A stretch of 64,000 nt of DNA from Burkholderiales bacterium (GTDB lineage: Bacteria > Pseudomonadota > Gammaproteobacteria > Burkholderiales > Nitrosomonadaceae). Below are positions 33,100 to 43,200 of the stretch, one piece after another (position 1 is the stretch's first letter; the number at the start of each line of letters is the position of its first letter). The notes under the pieces were generated by a model that saw only the letters and a program-made list of their open reading frames with translations, was not told the origin of the DNA and made no database searches. Location of the stretch: the NCBI GenBank assembly GCA_024235735.1, contig JACKLU010000011.1, forward strand, positions 1 to 64,000, in the 5' to 3' direction. The position numbers and the translations under genes are program-made.

Positions 33100-34476
33100 A
33101 TGACGATAGCGCGCAAAATAACAATTATGGTTTTCACTGCCGTCCTGACCGGCCCAGCTCAGGCGTTGAGTCTGCTCGATGCATACGAAGCCGCGCTGGA
33201 GCACGACCCCACTTATCGCTCGGCGTTTCATGAAAGTGAAGCTGGAGAACAAAACGAAGTTATTAGCCGCGCGAGCCTGTTACCCAATCTGACCATCACA
33301 CATACGGACAGCAAAAGCGTCGGCAACAATATTCAGGGAACAAACGGCACCACCAACCCTAGGGATCTGAATTTCCACAGTCAGGTCAGCGCATTGACCT
33401 TGCGTCAGCCGATCATCAATATGGAAGCCGTTGCCGGTTATCGCCAGGGGCAAGCGCAGACCAATTCCAGTCGCGCCCGCTTTACCGGCCAAAGCCAGCA
33501 GCTGATTGTCCGGTTGGTTGAAGTCTACTTTGAGACATTACTGGCGCAACACCGGTTGAAACTGGCACAAGCGCAATTGGATTCACTCACGGAACTCAAG
33601 CGCGTCAACGAAAACATGCTGCTGAAAGGTGAAGGCACCACCACGGATGTACTGGAAACACAATCCCGCCATGCGTTGGCGCAGGCGCAACTGATCGAAG
33701 CACAGGATGAATTGTATGTTGCGCAATTACGTCTGGAGTCGATGATAGGGCGGGAAGCAGTGCAACTCCACCATTTATCGGATATCTTCCGCGCCGATAT
33801 GGTCTTCCTGCCCAATTTTGAAGATTGGCGGGCACTCGCGATAGATCGTAACGCGGAACTCGCCACCCAGCGGCACATCGTGCAATCGGGCAAAGAAGAA
33901 ATACGCAAGACCTACGCGGGCCACACGCCACGCGTCGATTTTGTCGCCAGTCTCAGCCGGAACAAAGCGGCATCATTCTTTACCGCCGATCGCGAAGTTG
34001 AGCTCGCCACGGTTGGCGTCGAGGTCAATCTGCCGTTATACGCCGGCGGACGCGTGAATGCGTTGACGGATCAGGCTAAGGCCAATCACGCGCGCGCCGA
34101 GGCCGAACTGGACGCCATTATGGATAATGTTTTGGTTGAACTGCGCAGACAATATCAGCGGGTGTACAGCAGCGTGCGGCGTATCGAATCACTGGAACTG
34201 GCGGTAAAATCGGCCAAACTGCTAGTACATGCGACAGAAAAAAGCATACAGGGCGGTATCCGCATCAATCTGGATTTACTCGATGCACAACAGCAACTTT
34301 TTAATAGTGAAATTAATCTGGCCGAGGCTAAATACCATTTTCTGCTTGCGTACCTGCGCCTGAATCTGGCCGCGGGCACGCTGGTGCTGGAGGATTTGCG
34401 TAAAATCGCGTCTTACTTCACACCGGCTGATTCAGCGCCGGAGAATTTGACAACAACCGGCGCAATGCAGAAATAA
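33100..34476 (+). CDS. TolC-family outer-membrane channel of the type I system
   Basis: The 458-aa protein has a Sec signal peptide (MTIARKITIMVFTAVLTGPAQA), then the TolC opening LSLLDAYEAALEHDPTYRSA and two repeats of coiled-coil/beta segments (EVYFETLLAQHRL, ATEKSIQGGIRINLDLLDAQ), matching the PrtF/RsaF/TolC group. It forms the outer-membrane duct for the substrate. Its stop codon is immediately adjacent to the stop of the convergent DUF6447 gene (0 bp). Confidence 0.93.
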   Translation: MTIARKITIMVFTAVLTGPAQALSLLDAYEAALEHDPTYRSAFHESEAGEQNEVISRASLLPNLTITHTDSKSVGNNIQGTNGTTNPRDLNFHSQVSALTLRQPIINMEAVAGYRQGQAQTNSSRARFTGQSQQLIVRLVEVYFETLLAQHRLKLAQAQLDSLTELKRVNENMLLKGEGTTTDVLETQSRHALAQAQLIEAQDELYVAQLRLESMIGREAVQLHHLSDIFRADMVFLPNFEDWRALAIDRNAELATQRHIVQSGKEEIRKTYAGHTPRVDFVASLSRNKAASFFTADREVELATVGVEVNLPLYAGGRVNALTDQAKANHARAEAELDAIMDNVLVELRRQYQRVYSSVRRIESLELAVKSAKLLVHATEKSIQGGIRINLDLLDAQQQLFNSEINLAEAKYHFLLAYLRLNLAAGTLVLEDLRKIASYFTPADSAPENLTTTGAMQK

Positions 34477-34683
34477 TCAATGCCTGTCAACAGGTAGTGC
34501 ATTTTTTAGCGCAGCCTGATACGCCATTCTCGCGGTGCCGGCAATCGCCAGTCTGGCCTTGAGTTGTGCAATTTCATTTTCCACGACGCGCAAATTGGTA
34601 ATTTGCGCTTTGGCTTCCTGACTCAGCGATGACAATGGGTATTCGACGCCATCAATGATGATCTTTTTTTCACTTTCTGTCAT
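34477..34683 (-). CDS. DUF6447 family protein (68 aa)
   Basis: A small soluble helical protein: KKIIIDGVEYPLSSLSQEAK, AQITNLRVVENEIAQLKARL and AIAGTARMAYQAALKNAL. The pattern of a short beta hairpin (IDGxEY) followed by two helices matches DUF6447, known in bacteria with type I secreted surface proteins and elsewhere, with no assigned function. It is tail to tail with the TolC-like gene. Convergence and proximity suggest, but do not show, a link with secretion. Confidence 0.75.
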   Translation of the reverse strand: MTESEKKIIIDGVEYPLSSLSQEAKAQITNLRVVENEIAQLKARLAIAGTARMAYQAALKNALPVDRH

Positions 34684-34721
34684 TTTGATTCTCGACTGTA
34701 TAAATTTAAAGAACGCCCATT

Positions 34722-35201
34722 CTACAAACTCGAGGCCTGTTCAAGCAAGTAAAGTTCGTATCCAATTAACAAACTGTAACCGGTCAGAATCAAATAATGC
34801 AGATGCCTGACGCGCATTCCGCCGAAAAATTTTACATTCTGATGAATCACCAGCATGACAAGCGCCAGGGCCGTAAGCGCCATTTTCACCGCAATGAATT
34901 TATCCACGCTGTCTTCAATCAGAATCAGCATGAACCAGTTCAGTTCTTCGCCACCGCTGTCCAGAATTTTCAGCGTAAAAACCGCATCGCATACGCTTAG
35001 AAGCATGACGCCGATAACACAAAACATCAGATGATCCGCGTAGCGATCGACATACGCGCTCCCGCCGCGCCCTGTTTCGGCGCGTCGCTCGCCAGTGCGT
35101 TTGCCTGGCCTAAACCCCAGATGATACGCGCAAAAGAAAGGAACATCCCGCCGGCGATCCTGTACACGGGTATTCTCACGGATAGTTTGAACAATAGTCA
35201 T
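34722..35201 (-). CDS. DUF5658-like membrane protein (159 aa)
   Basis: After a basic, Arg-rich N-terminus (about 50 residues) come three hydrophobic helices: MFCVIGVMLLSVCDAVFTLK, then FIAVKMALTALALVMLVI, and YLILTGYSLLIGYELYLL. The combination SVCDAVFTLKILDSGGEELN with a later K at the start of helix two matches DUF5658, an uncharacterised bacterial membrane family. It is 38 bp upstream of DUF6447 on the same strand, possibly one transcript. Confidence 0.7.
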   Translation of the reverse strand: MTIVQTIRENTRVQDRRRDVPFFCAYHLGFRPGKRTGERRAETGRGGSAYVDRYADHLMFCVIGVMLLSVCDAVFTLKILDSGGEELNWFMLILIEDSVDKFIAVKMALTALALVMLVIHQNVKFFGGMRVRHLHYLILTGYSLLIGYELYLLEQASSL

Positions 35202-35571
35202 ATAAAAAACTCCTCTTCATCAAATCTTCAAACAGAGTCGGCTGATTGCGGTCACTTGCTTATCGTGTTACGGCAATCCGGAAACACACACTATCCTTGC
35301 TAAAAAATATATTCGGGGCAGTCGATCCCGGGCAAACACAAGCCAGAAAACGAGATACATGCCTGATAAATGAGCAATGCCGAGTCTGTTTTTAACGCCG
35401 CGGCGGCACAACGGAGATCGTTTTTCATCAGCTTGCTGATGCTATCGTATAGCGCTCATGGCAACCATCATACTGCACAACAGTACAATGCCCCCCGATT
35501 TGCTGTAGAATCTAAGTCACTTGATGTGTTTCCGGAAAGTGACCACCGCCCTTCAATTTCTTATCAGCGCA
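35202..35571. other. Gene-free stretch upstream of lptE
   Basis: No coding frame of natural composition and no repeat family recognised. In most betaproteobacteria leuS precedes lptE; it is absent here. Confidence 0.4.
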
Positions 35572-36144
35572 ATGAACAAAACCGCAGCAACCGCAACCGA
35601 TTACCCGGCGAAATACCGATCATCCGGAATTCTTGTTCTGACAGTACTTTTAATGTTTCTCCTATTGACCGCCTGCGGTTTCAAACTGCGTGGTCAGATT
35701 TCATCGCTGCCGTTCAAAACATTATACGTCGCCGCGCCTTCGGGCCACACCATCGGATCGGATTTGCGTCGTGCGGTCGGCGCTTCGACGACCACAAAAA
35801 TTGTTGACACAATGGAAGAAGCCGAAGCCATTCTGCAGGTCATCAACGCCAGCAATGAGCGGCGGATTCTTTCACTTTCAGGCGGCGGGCGCGTCCGCGA
35901 GTTTGAACTGGTTTTTCGAATATCCACGCGTCTTCTGGATACCAATGGTATTGAAATCGCGCCACAAACTGAAATTGTATTGACACGTATCTTACCGTTC
36001 CTGGATGCTCAGATTCTGGCCAAGGAAGCCGAGGAACAGATGCTTTACCGGGACATGCAGTCTGACGCCGTACAGCAGATCATCTGGCGTTTGTCGACTA
36101 TTCGCAAACCCGACGCGCCGGCGGATCTCACGGCTACCAACTGA
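35572..36144 (+). CDS. lptE: LPS-assembly lipoprotein LptE
   Basis: LptE plugs the LptD barrel and helps insert LPS into the outer membrane. The 190-aa precursor has a hydrophobic segment (GILVLTVLLMFLLLTACG) with lipobox LLTAC, then GFKLRGQISSLPFKTLYVAA, the typical mature N-terminus, and a C-terminal AEEQMLYRDMQSDAVQQIIWRL helix. I chose the ATG at 35572; the frame is open from 35521. Some 35 residues before the lipobox is long for a signal peptide, so an internal start is possible. It is followed 8 bp later by holA. Confidence 0.9.
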   Translation: MNKTAATATDYPAKYRSSGILVLTVLLMFLLLTACGFKLRGQISSLPFKTLYVAAPSGHTIGSDLRRAVGASTTTKIVDTMEEAEAILQVINASNERRILSLSGGGRVREFELVFRISTRLLDTNGIEIAPQTEIVLTRILPFLDAQILAKEAEEQMLYRDMQSDAVQQIIWRLSTIRKPDAPADLTATN

Positions 36145-36152
36145 TCACCGGC

Positions 36153-37166
36153 ATGCAGTTAAAAGCAGACCAGCTTGCCCTGCATCTGCAAAAACAGCTG
36201 GCGTCGCTATATACGGTTTTCGGCAGCGAACCGCTGCTGGTCGCCGAGACCACTGATCTGATTCGCAGGACAGCGCGCGAAAACGGCTTTACCGAACATG
36301 AAATCTACACCGTGGACAGCCACTTCCGCTGGACCGAGCTGCTCAGCGCCAGTTGCAGTCCGTCGCTGTTCGGTGATCGCAAAATCATCGACATACGTAT
36401 TCCCACCGGAAAACCGGGTAAAGAGGGCGGAAAAACCATTGAGAACTACTGCCGGGCTTTGCCCGCGGATGCCATCACGCTGATCACGCTGCCCAGAATG
36501 GACCGGCAGAGCCAGTCCGCCAAATGGTTCAAAGCCATCGAGAATGCAGGCGTCATGGTACCCATTTACGCCCTTGAGCAGGCGCAATTGCCAATCTGGA
36601 TCAGAAACCGGCTCGCCCTGCAGCAGCAAACGGTCGACCAGGACACCCTGCTGTTTATCGCCGGACAGGTTGAAGGTAATCTGCTGGCCGCGAATCAGGA
36701 AATACAGAAGCTTGCGCTGCTCTACCCTTCCGGCCATCTGTCGTTCGAAGCGGTCAAAAACGCTATTCTCGACGTTGCCCGCTATGATGTTTATCAACTG
36801 GCGGACGCCATGTTGTCAGCCAATCCGGCGCGTTTTACGCGCATACTGGCCGGACTGCAAAGCGAAGGCGCCGCGCCGCCGCTCATTCTGACAGTTTTAT
36901 GCGAACAGATCCGGCAATTGACTTTCCTGCGCAAAGGACTGAATCAGGGTATTCCCGCCGGTCAGCTGTTAAAAACAGTCCGCATCTGGGGAGAACGGCA
37001 AAATACAGTTATCATGGCCGCAAAGCGAATCACGGAGCAGCAGTTGTTGAAAAGCCTGCTGCACGCGGCAAAAATAGACCGGATTATCAAAGGCGTGGCT
37101 GACGGCAATGTCAAAGACGCCTGGAATGAACTGCTGATCCTCGGCGTCAATCTTACAGTCAAATAA
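36153..37166 (+). CDS. holA: DNA polymerase III subunit delta
   Basis: HolA opens the beta clamp as part of the clamp loader. The 337-aa protein has the family order LYTVFGSEPLLVAETTDLIR, then LFGDRKIIDIRIPTGKPGKE, WIRNRLALQQQTVDQDTLLF and a C-terminal collar domain (LLKSLLHAAKIDRIIKGVAD). Length matches E. coli HolA. It is transcribed with lptE. MITE-A copy 3 starts 36 bp downstream of its stop. Confidence 0.94.
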   Translation: MQLKADQLALHLQKQLASLYTVFGSEPLLVAETTDLIRRTARENGFTEHEIYTVDSHFRWTELLSASCSPSLFGDRKIIDIRIPTGKPGKEGGKTIENYCRALPADAITLITLPRMDRQSQSAKWFKAIENAGVMVPIYALEQAQLPIWIRNRLALQQQTVDQDTLLFIAGQVEGNLLAANQEIQKLALLYPSGHLSFEAVKNAILDVARYDVYQLADAMLSANPARFTRILAGLQSEGAAPPLILTVLCEQIRQLTFLRKGLNQGIPAGQLLKTVRIWGERQNTVIMAAKRITEQQLLKSLLHAAKIDRIIKGVADGNVKDAWNELLILGVNLTVK

Positions 37167-37202
37167 GCGCATCACGATGAAATGGTCATGATTCACAGAA
37201 CT

Positions 37203-37343
37203 GAGACCTTTGCACGACTACTACGCGGCACGATAATTGCGTTAAAAATTTGCGAAAAATGCTCACTTACCCCATGTAAACTCCGTTTTTTCGCAAATTC
37301 TTGCCTTATTCTCGCGCCGCTCATGACGCCGTGCAAAGGTCTC
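37203..37343. mobile_element. MITE-A copy 3 (141 bp, opposite orientation) immediately upstream of the efflux operon
   Basis: It has the same termini as copies 1 and 2, inverted. The direct repeat GAACT flanks it (37198-37202 and 37345-37349), with one additional C on the right. Its right end lies 6 bp before the ATG of the CusC-like gene, so it occupies the leader and ribosome-binding region of that gene. Confidence 0.85.
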
Positions 37344-37349
37344 CGAACT

Positions 37350-38720
37350 ATGATCCTGACAGCAGTAACTGTCTTTATTTTTCCTGCGTTCAGCTTCGGG
37401 GAAACTTCACATTGGAACCCTGCCACTGTACCGCAACCTGCAGATGTGATGCCGCTGCCGCCTGCCGGAATGAACGCGAAGGACAGTGACGCCATTCTGT
37501 CCGCCCTGATTACTGAAGCGTTTGAAAACAATCCTGAAATTCTTGCCGCACAACGCGAGCATGACGCCGCCCGCCAGCGTATCGCACCCGCGGCGGCGCT
37601 TGACGACCCTATGCTCGAGGCTGGTGTGATCAATTTGCCGCTGGCGTCATCGCCTTTCAACCGGGACGATATGACCATGAAAATGATCGGCCTTTCCCAG
37701 CGATTGCCCTTTCCCGGAAAGCGCGGTTTGCGCAGGGATGTCGCCGCGCAGGATGCGCAAAGCATCGAACATGGCTACCAGGAAACCATCAACCGCATCA
37801 TGCGCACAATCAAAGTCGCCTATTTCGATCTGGGCCTCACGCGCGCAACGATTCAGCTGACCGAAAAAAACAAATCCATTCTGGAAGATTTTCTGCATAT
37901 TGCCGAAGACCACTACACCTTGGGCATGGGCGGTCAGACGGATGTACTGAAAGCGCAGACGCAGATATCCCGGATGCAGGACGAATTGCTCAAACTGGGC
38001 CGCGAAATACCCGCAATCGAAGCCGATCTGATCCGCGCGCTGGGACGTCATGATACCGGTGGCATACCCGGCATAACCCTGTCGCAATGGCCTGAAACAC
38101 CGCTGAACCCGGAATCCTTGCACGAAACCGCGCTGACGCAGCGTCCGCAGCTTAAAGCCCTGCAAAGTATCATGGCGCGCACTGCAAAAGAAACGGATCT
38201 GGCGCGAAAGGATTATTATCCTGATCTCGATGTGCGGCTTTCATACGGTCAGCGCAGTTCCATGCTCGACGGCGCGAGCCGTCCGGATATGGTGGGTTTT
38301 ACCGTGGCGATCAACCTGCCGGTCTGGCGCGACAGCAAACTTGCGCCGCGTATCGCCGAGTCGCTGGCGTTGCGCGATCAGGCCATCCATCTGTATCAGG
38401 CGCAGCGCAATGAAATTGCGGCCGGCCTACGCCAGTACACTGCGGCGGCGGAACAAAACCTGAAATCCATACGGCTTTACCGGACGGCCATTCTGCCGCA
38501 GGCGCTGCTCACCGTCGAGTCCGCGCTCGCCGCGTACCGCGTCAACCGCGTCGACTTTCTGACCCTGCTCGACAGTCAGATGACGGTATTTGAATATGAA
38601 ATCAGTCTTGTCACGGCAATCGCAAACTATAACAAGGCGCTTGCGGAAATTGATTTCATCACGGGCAACTCCCTCGCCAATCCGGCAGAAAGCAGGGGAC
38701 AAGGCGAACACCATGACTAA
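37350..38720 (+). CDS. cusC: CusC-like outer-membrane efflux protein (TolC family) of a heavy-metal RND system
   Basis: The 456-aa precursor begins MILTAVTVFIFPAFSFGETS, a short signal peptide. The frame continues upstream through the MITE, but that part is MITE sequence, so ATG 37350 is the sensible start; the original N-terminus may have been trimmed by the insertion. Two coiled-coil repeats (LITEAFENNPEILAAQREHD, QRLPFPGKRGLRRDVAAQDA, VNRVDFLTLLDSQMTVFEYE) identify the CusC/CzcC group. Its last codons overlap cusB. No lipobox Cys is visible, unlike E. coli CusC. Confidence 0.88.
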   Translation: MILTAVTVFIFPAFSFGETSHWNPATVPQPADVMPLPPAGMNAKDSDAILSALITEAFENNPEILAAQREHDAARQRIAPAAALDDPMLEAGVINLPLASSPFNRDDMTMKMIGLSQRLPFPGKRGLRRDVAAQDAQSIEHGYQETINRIMRTIKVAYFDLGLTRATIQLTEKNKSILEDFLHIAEDHYTLGMGGQTDVLKAQTQISRMQDELLKLGREIPAIEADLIRALGRHDTGGIPGITLSQWPETPLNPESLHETALTQRPQLKALQSIMARTAKETDLARKDYYPDLDVRLSYGQRSSMLDGASRPDMVGFTVAINLPVWRDSKLAPRIAESLALRDQAIHLYQAQRNEIAAGLRQYTAAAEQNLKSIRLYRTAILPQALLTVESALAAYRVNRVDFLTLLDSQMTVFEYEISLVTAIANYNKALAEIDFITGNSLANPAESRGQGEHHD

Positions 38721-40296
38721 ACCGTTTGTTGTTGTCATGTTGGTCATCACAGCACTCGCCGCCGGCTACTGGTGGGGCAGCGCCGGGCAACCTGCATCCA
38801 CGCCCGCATCTGCAACCGGCGCGGCGGATACGGCGTCAGCCGGACGTCAGATTCTTTATTACCGCAACCCGATGGGTCTGCCGGATATTTCTCCGGTACC
38901 GAAGAAAGATTCGATGGGTATGGACTATATCCCGGTTTATGCGGACGAGGCGGCACCGGCTGACGACAATGCCGTGCACATCAGTCCTGAAAGAATCCAG
39001 AAAATCGGTGTCAAAACCGAACCCGCCGCATACCGCAGGCTCCACCGGATGATACAGGCGCTGGCAACCGTACAGGCCGACGAGCGCCTGTTATATACCG
39101 TTTCCCCTAAATTCGAAGGCTGGATACAGCGGCTGCATGTCAGCACCACCGGGCAGAAAATTAAAACAGGCGAAGTGTTGATGGATGTCTACAGCCCGGA
39201 ATTGATTACCGCGCAACACGATTATCTGATCGCTGCGAAAGGCATGCATTGGGTCAGGGAAAGCGATCCGGATGTCCAGGCAAAAATGCAGCGGCTTTCG
39301 GAGAATGCGCTGCAAAGACTGTATAACTGGGATATTGCGGAATCCGATCTGCGCCGGTTGCAGCGCGAAGGCAGTCCGATGACCTACTTACCGCTGCGCG
39401 CCGCTGTTAACGGCGTCGTGATTACCAAAAACGCCGTTCAGGGAAAACGCTTCATGCCGGGCGACACATTGTATGAAATCGCCGATCTGTCCCATGTCTG
39501 GGTGCTGGCGGAAGTATTCGAGCAGGATTTGCATATGCTGCGCCCCGAACAAACCGCCACAATCAGCGTGGATGCTTATCCCGGTAAAAAATTCACCGGC
39601 CGGATGACGTTCATTTACCCGGTAGTCACGCCGGAAACCCGAACCACCCGGGTTCGCATTGAACTGGCTAATAAAGAAGCGCTCCTCAAACCGGATATGT
39701 ATGCACGGGTTGAATTTTCCGCGCAACATGGCCCGCATGAAGTCTTGACTGTACCGAACTCCGCGGTACTGGATACCGGCCTGAAGAAAATGGTGCTGAT
39801 CGCACTCGGCACGGGACGCTTTGAACCGCGCGCGATTAAAACCGGCATGCGGGCTGATGAATACACCGAAGTGCTTTCCGGACTGGCCGAAGGTGAAGCG
39901 GTCGTCACTCGCGCAAACTTTCTCATTGATGCTGAAAGCAACCTCAAAGCGGCGTTATCCGGATTTAATCCCTCTCCTGCCGATGTTCAACCGGATGTGG
40001 ATAGGCCCGACAGACCGGCTGACGCTTCAGCCCAGACACATCATGGCAAAGGCGTCATCCGTTCAATAGACTGGAGCGCCGCAACAATTACGCTTGCGCA
40101 TGAGCCGATCGCCAGTCTCCAATGGCCAGCAATGGTCATGGACTTCCGCGTAAGCGATCCCGCACTGTTGCAATCGGTCAAACCGGGTCAGGCCATCGGC
40201 TTTATGCTGACAGCGCAGGCGGACGGCGGTTATCGCATCACCCATCTGTATTCTGCGGCGGATAGTGCAATCAGTAGCGGGCACGGCGGACACTGA
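38713..40296 (+). CDS. cusB: CusB-like periplasmic adaptor with HMBD and CusF-like domains
   Basis: The 527-aa protein starts at the ATG that overlaps the cusC stop by 8 bp. It has one membrane helix/signal anchor (VVVMLVITALAAGYWWG), then a heavy-metal-binding domain (YYRNPMGLPDIS ... KKDSMGMDYIPVY), the lipoyl/barrel adaptor core (about 100-410), and a C-terminal CusF-like domain (from about 440): ITLAHEPIASLQWPAMVMDF holds the His, Trp and two Met residues that bind Cu(I)/Ag(I) in CusF. The tail ends SSGHGGH. The fused chaperone domain replaces a separate cusF gene. Confidence 0.92.
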   Translation: MTKPFVVVMLVITALAAGYWWGSAGQPASTPASATGAADTASAGRQILYYRNPMGLPDISPVPKKDSMGMDYIPVYADEAAPADDNAVHISPERIQKIGVKTEPAAYRRLHRMIQALATVQADERLLYTVSPKFEGWIQRLHVSTTGQKIKTGEVLMDVYSPELITAQHDYLIAAKGMHWVRESDPDVQAKMQRLSENALQRLYNWDIAESDLRRLQREGSPMTYLPLRAAVNGVVITKNAVQGKRFMPGDTLYEIADLSHVWVLAEVFEQDLHMLRPEQTATISVDAYPGKKFTGRMTFIYPVVTPETRTTRVRIELANKEALLKPDMYARVEFSAQHGPHEVLTVPNSAVLDTGLKKMVLIALGTGRFEPRAIKTGMRADEYTEVLSGLAEGEAVVTRANFLIDAESNLKAALSGFNPSPADVQPDVDRPDRPADASAQTHHGKGVIRSIDWSAATITLAHEPIASLQWPAMVMDFRVSDPALLQSVKPGQAIGFMLTAQADGGYRITHLYSAADSAISSGHGGH

Positions 40297-40297
40297 C

Positions 40298-43200
40298 ATG
40301 TTGAACAGGGTTATCGAATGGTCGGCCCGCAACAGTTTTCTGGTGCTGCTGGCAACAGTCACCCTCATCGCCATGAGCATCTACGCCGTCATGCGCACGC
40401 CGCTCGACGCCATCCCCGATTTATCGGATGTGCAGATCATCATTTATACGGAATATCCCGGCCAGGCGCCTCAGGTTGTGGAAGATCAGATCACCTATCC
40501 GCTGAGCACGGCGATGCTGGCCGTACCGAAATCCAAAGTCGTGCGCGGCTTGTCGGTATTCGGCGCTTCATTCATCTATGTCATTTTTGAAGACGGCACC
40601 GACATCTACTGGGCGCGGACCCGGGTGCTTGAATACCTGAATTTCGCTTCCGGACAAATGCCTGCCGGCGTGACGCCCACGCTCGGCCCCGATGCAACCG
40701 GCGTCGGCTGGGTCTATCAATATGTGGTGCAGTCCGCCCGGCACACGCTTGAGGAATTGCGTACCATCCAGGACTGGTTTGTCCGCTATCAGCTCACCAA
40801 AACACAGGGCGTGGCGGAAATCGCCAGCGTGGGTGGATTTGTAAAAACCTATCAGGTCACGATTGAACCGCATAAATTGCAGTCCTACGGCATTCCGATC
40901 ACCCGGGTCGCAGAGGTGATCCGCGCCAGCAACCGCGATGTAGGCGGACGCATCATCGAAATGGCGGAAACCGAATACATCCTGCGCGGCCGCGGCTATT
41001 TGCGCGGCATAGCCGATATCGAGAATCTTGTCCTCAAGGCGAATGCCGGCACACCCGTCCTGGTGCGTGACGTGGCGCACGTCGAACTGGCGCCGGACGA
41101 GCGGCGCGGCATAATTGAACTGAACGGCGAAGGTGAAGCCGTTTCCGGCATCGCGGTAGCGCGCTACGGCCAGAATGCGCTCGAAGTTATCGACAACCTG
41201 AAGCACAAAATCGCCGAGATCTCCAGTGGTCTGCCGGACGGCGTATCGCTGCGAGCGGCTTATGACCGCTCCGATCTGATCAACCGCGCCATCGACAATT
41301 TGAAGCAGGTGCTGCTGGAAGAAAGCTTCATCGTCGCGCTGGTCTGCATCATCTTCCTTATGCATGTCAGAAGCGCGCTGGTGGCGATCATCATGCTGCC
41401 GGTCGGCATGTTGATCGCAATGGGCGCCATGCATCTGATGGACATCAATTCCAACATCATGAGCCTCGGCGGCATTGCCATCGCAATCGGCACCATGGTG
41501 GACGCGGCCATCGTCATGATTGAGAATGCGCACAAGCATCTGGAGCGCGCCGGGCCGGATGCATCCCGTGCGCAGCTGGTGATTGACGCCTGCCGCGAAG
41601 TCGGTCCGGCGTTGTTTTTCAGCCTGCTGATCATCACTGTTTCGTTTCTGCCGGTATTCACACTGGAAGCGCAGGAAGGACGGATGTTTGCCCCGCTCGC
41701 TTACACCAAAACCTTCGCCATGGCCGGTGCGGCGTTGCTGTCGATCACGCTGGTTCCGGTGTTGATGCTGCTTTTTATCCGCGGCAAAATCACGCCGGAA
41801 AACAAGAACCCCGTCAACCGGATGCTGATCGGCCTCTACCGTCCTGTCATCGCCTGGGTCATGCGCTGGAAAAAACTGACCATTGCAACAGCGGTCTTTG
41901 CGTTGATCGCATCCATTTACCCGGCCTTGAAGCTGGGCGGCGAATTCATGCCGACGCTCAACGAAGGCAGCCTGCTATACATGCCGATCACCCTACCGGC
42001 GATCTCCGTCACCCAGGCCGCCGAATTGCTGCAAACCCAGAACAGGATCATTAAAAGTTTTCCCGAAGTTGAATCAGTCCTCGGTAAAGCCGGGCGCGCC
42101 AATACCGCCACCGACCCGGCGCCGCTCGAAATGTTTGAAACCATCATCAACCTGAAACCCGAGCATGAGTGGCGTGACGGCATGACCGTCGACACGCTGA
42201 TTGCTGAAATGGACGCCGCACTGCAAATACCCGGCGTCAATAACGCCTGGACCATGCCGATCAAAAACCGGATTGACATGCTCGCCACCGGCATTCGCAC
42301 GCCGATCGGCATCAAGGTGTTCGGCAACGATCTCGAGGAAATCGAGCAGCTCGCCAAACGCATCGAATCGGTGATCAAAACCGTACCCGGCACCACCAGC
42401 GCCTACGCCGAGCGTTCTACCGGCGGTTATTACCTCGATATAGAACCCGACCGACTGGCGCTGGCCCGCTACGGACTAGGCATCAACGATTTTTTGGACA
42501 TTATCTCGCTCGCGCTGGGCGGTGAGATGCTGACCACCACCGTTGAAGGCCGCGAGCGATTCAGCGTCAACATCCGTTACCCGCGCGAATTGCGTCAGGA
42601 TCCGCAGGCCATCGCCACGCATGTCCTGATGCCGCTGCCCGATGGCGGCGTCGTTCCGCTGGGACAGGTGGCAAACATTCGGACTGTCAAAGCGCCGCCC
42701 GGCATACGCACCGAAAACGCGCTGCTATCCGTTTATATTTTCGTCGACATCCGCGACCGTGACATCGACAGTTACGTCATGGCGGCGCAAAAAGCGGTCG
42801 ACGAACAGGTGAAATTTCCGCCGGGCTACTATGCCACCTGGAGCGGCCAGTTTGAGTATATGCAGCGCGCCAAGGAAAAACTGAAACTGGTCATTCCATT
42901 GACACTGACGCTTATTTTTCTGCTGCTCTATCTTAATTTCAGGCGACTCACCGAAACGTTGATCGTCATGCTGTCCGTGCCTTTCGCACTGGTCGGCGGC
43001 GTCTGGCTCATGTGGCTGCTGGATTACAACCTGAGCGTCGCGGCAGGCGTCGGATTCATCGCTCTGATCGGCGTCGCCGCAGAAACCGGCGTCATCATGC
43101 TGGTCTATCTCGATCAGGCGTGGAAAAAAATCAAGGCACAATGCGCCATCAGCGGTGAAAAACCGTCACTGGCGAATCTCTACGCCGCAGTCATGGAAGG

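Noticed and set aside
37182..37349. Upstream extension of the CusC-like frame by 56 residues
   Set aside because: It is translated MITE-A sequence. The signal peptide begins at ATG 37350.
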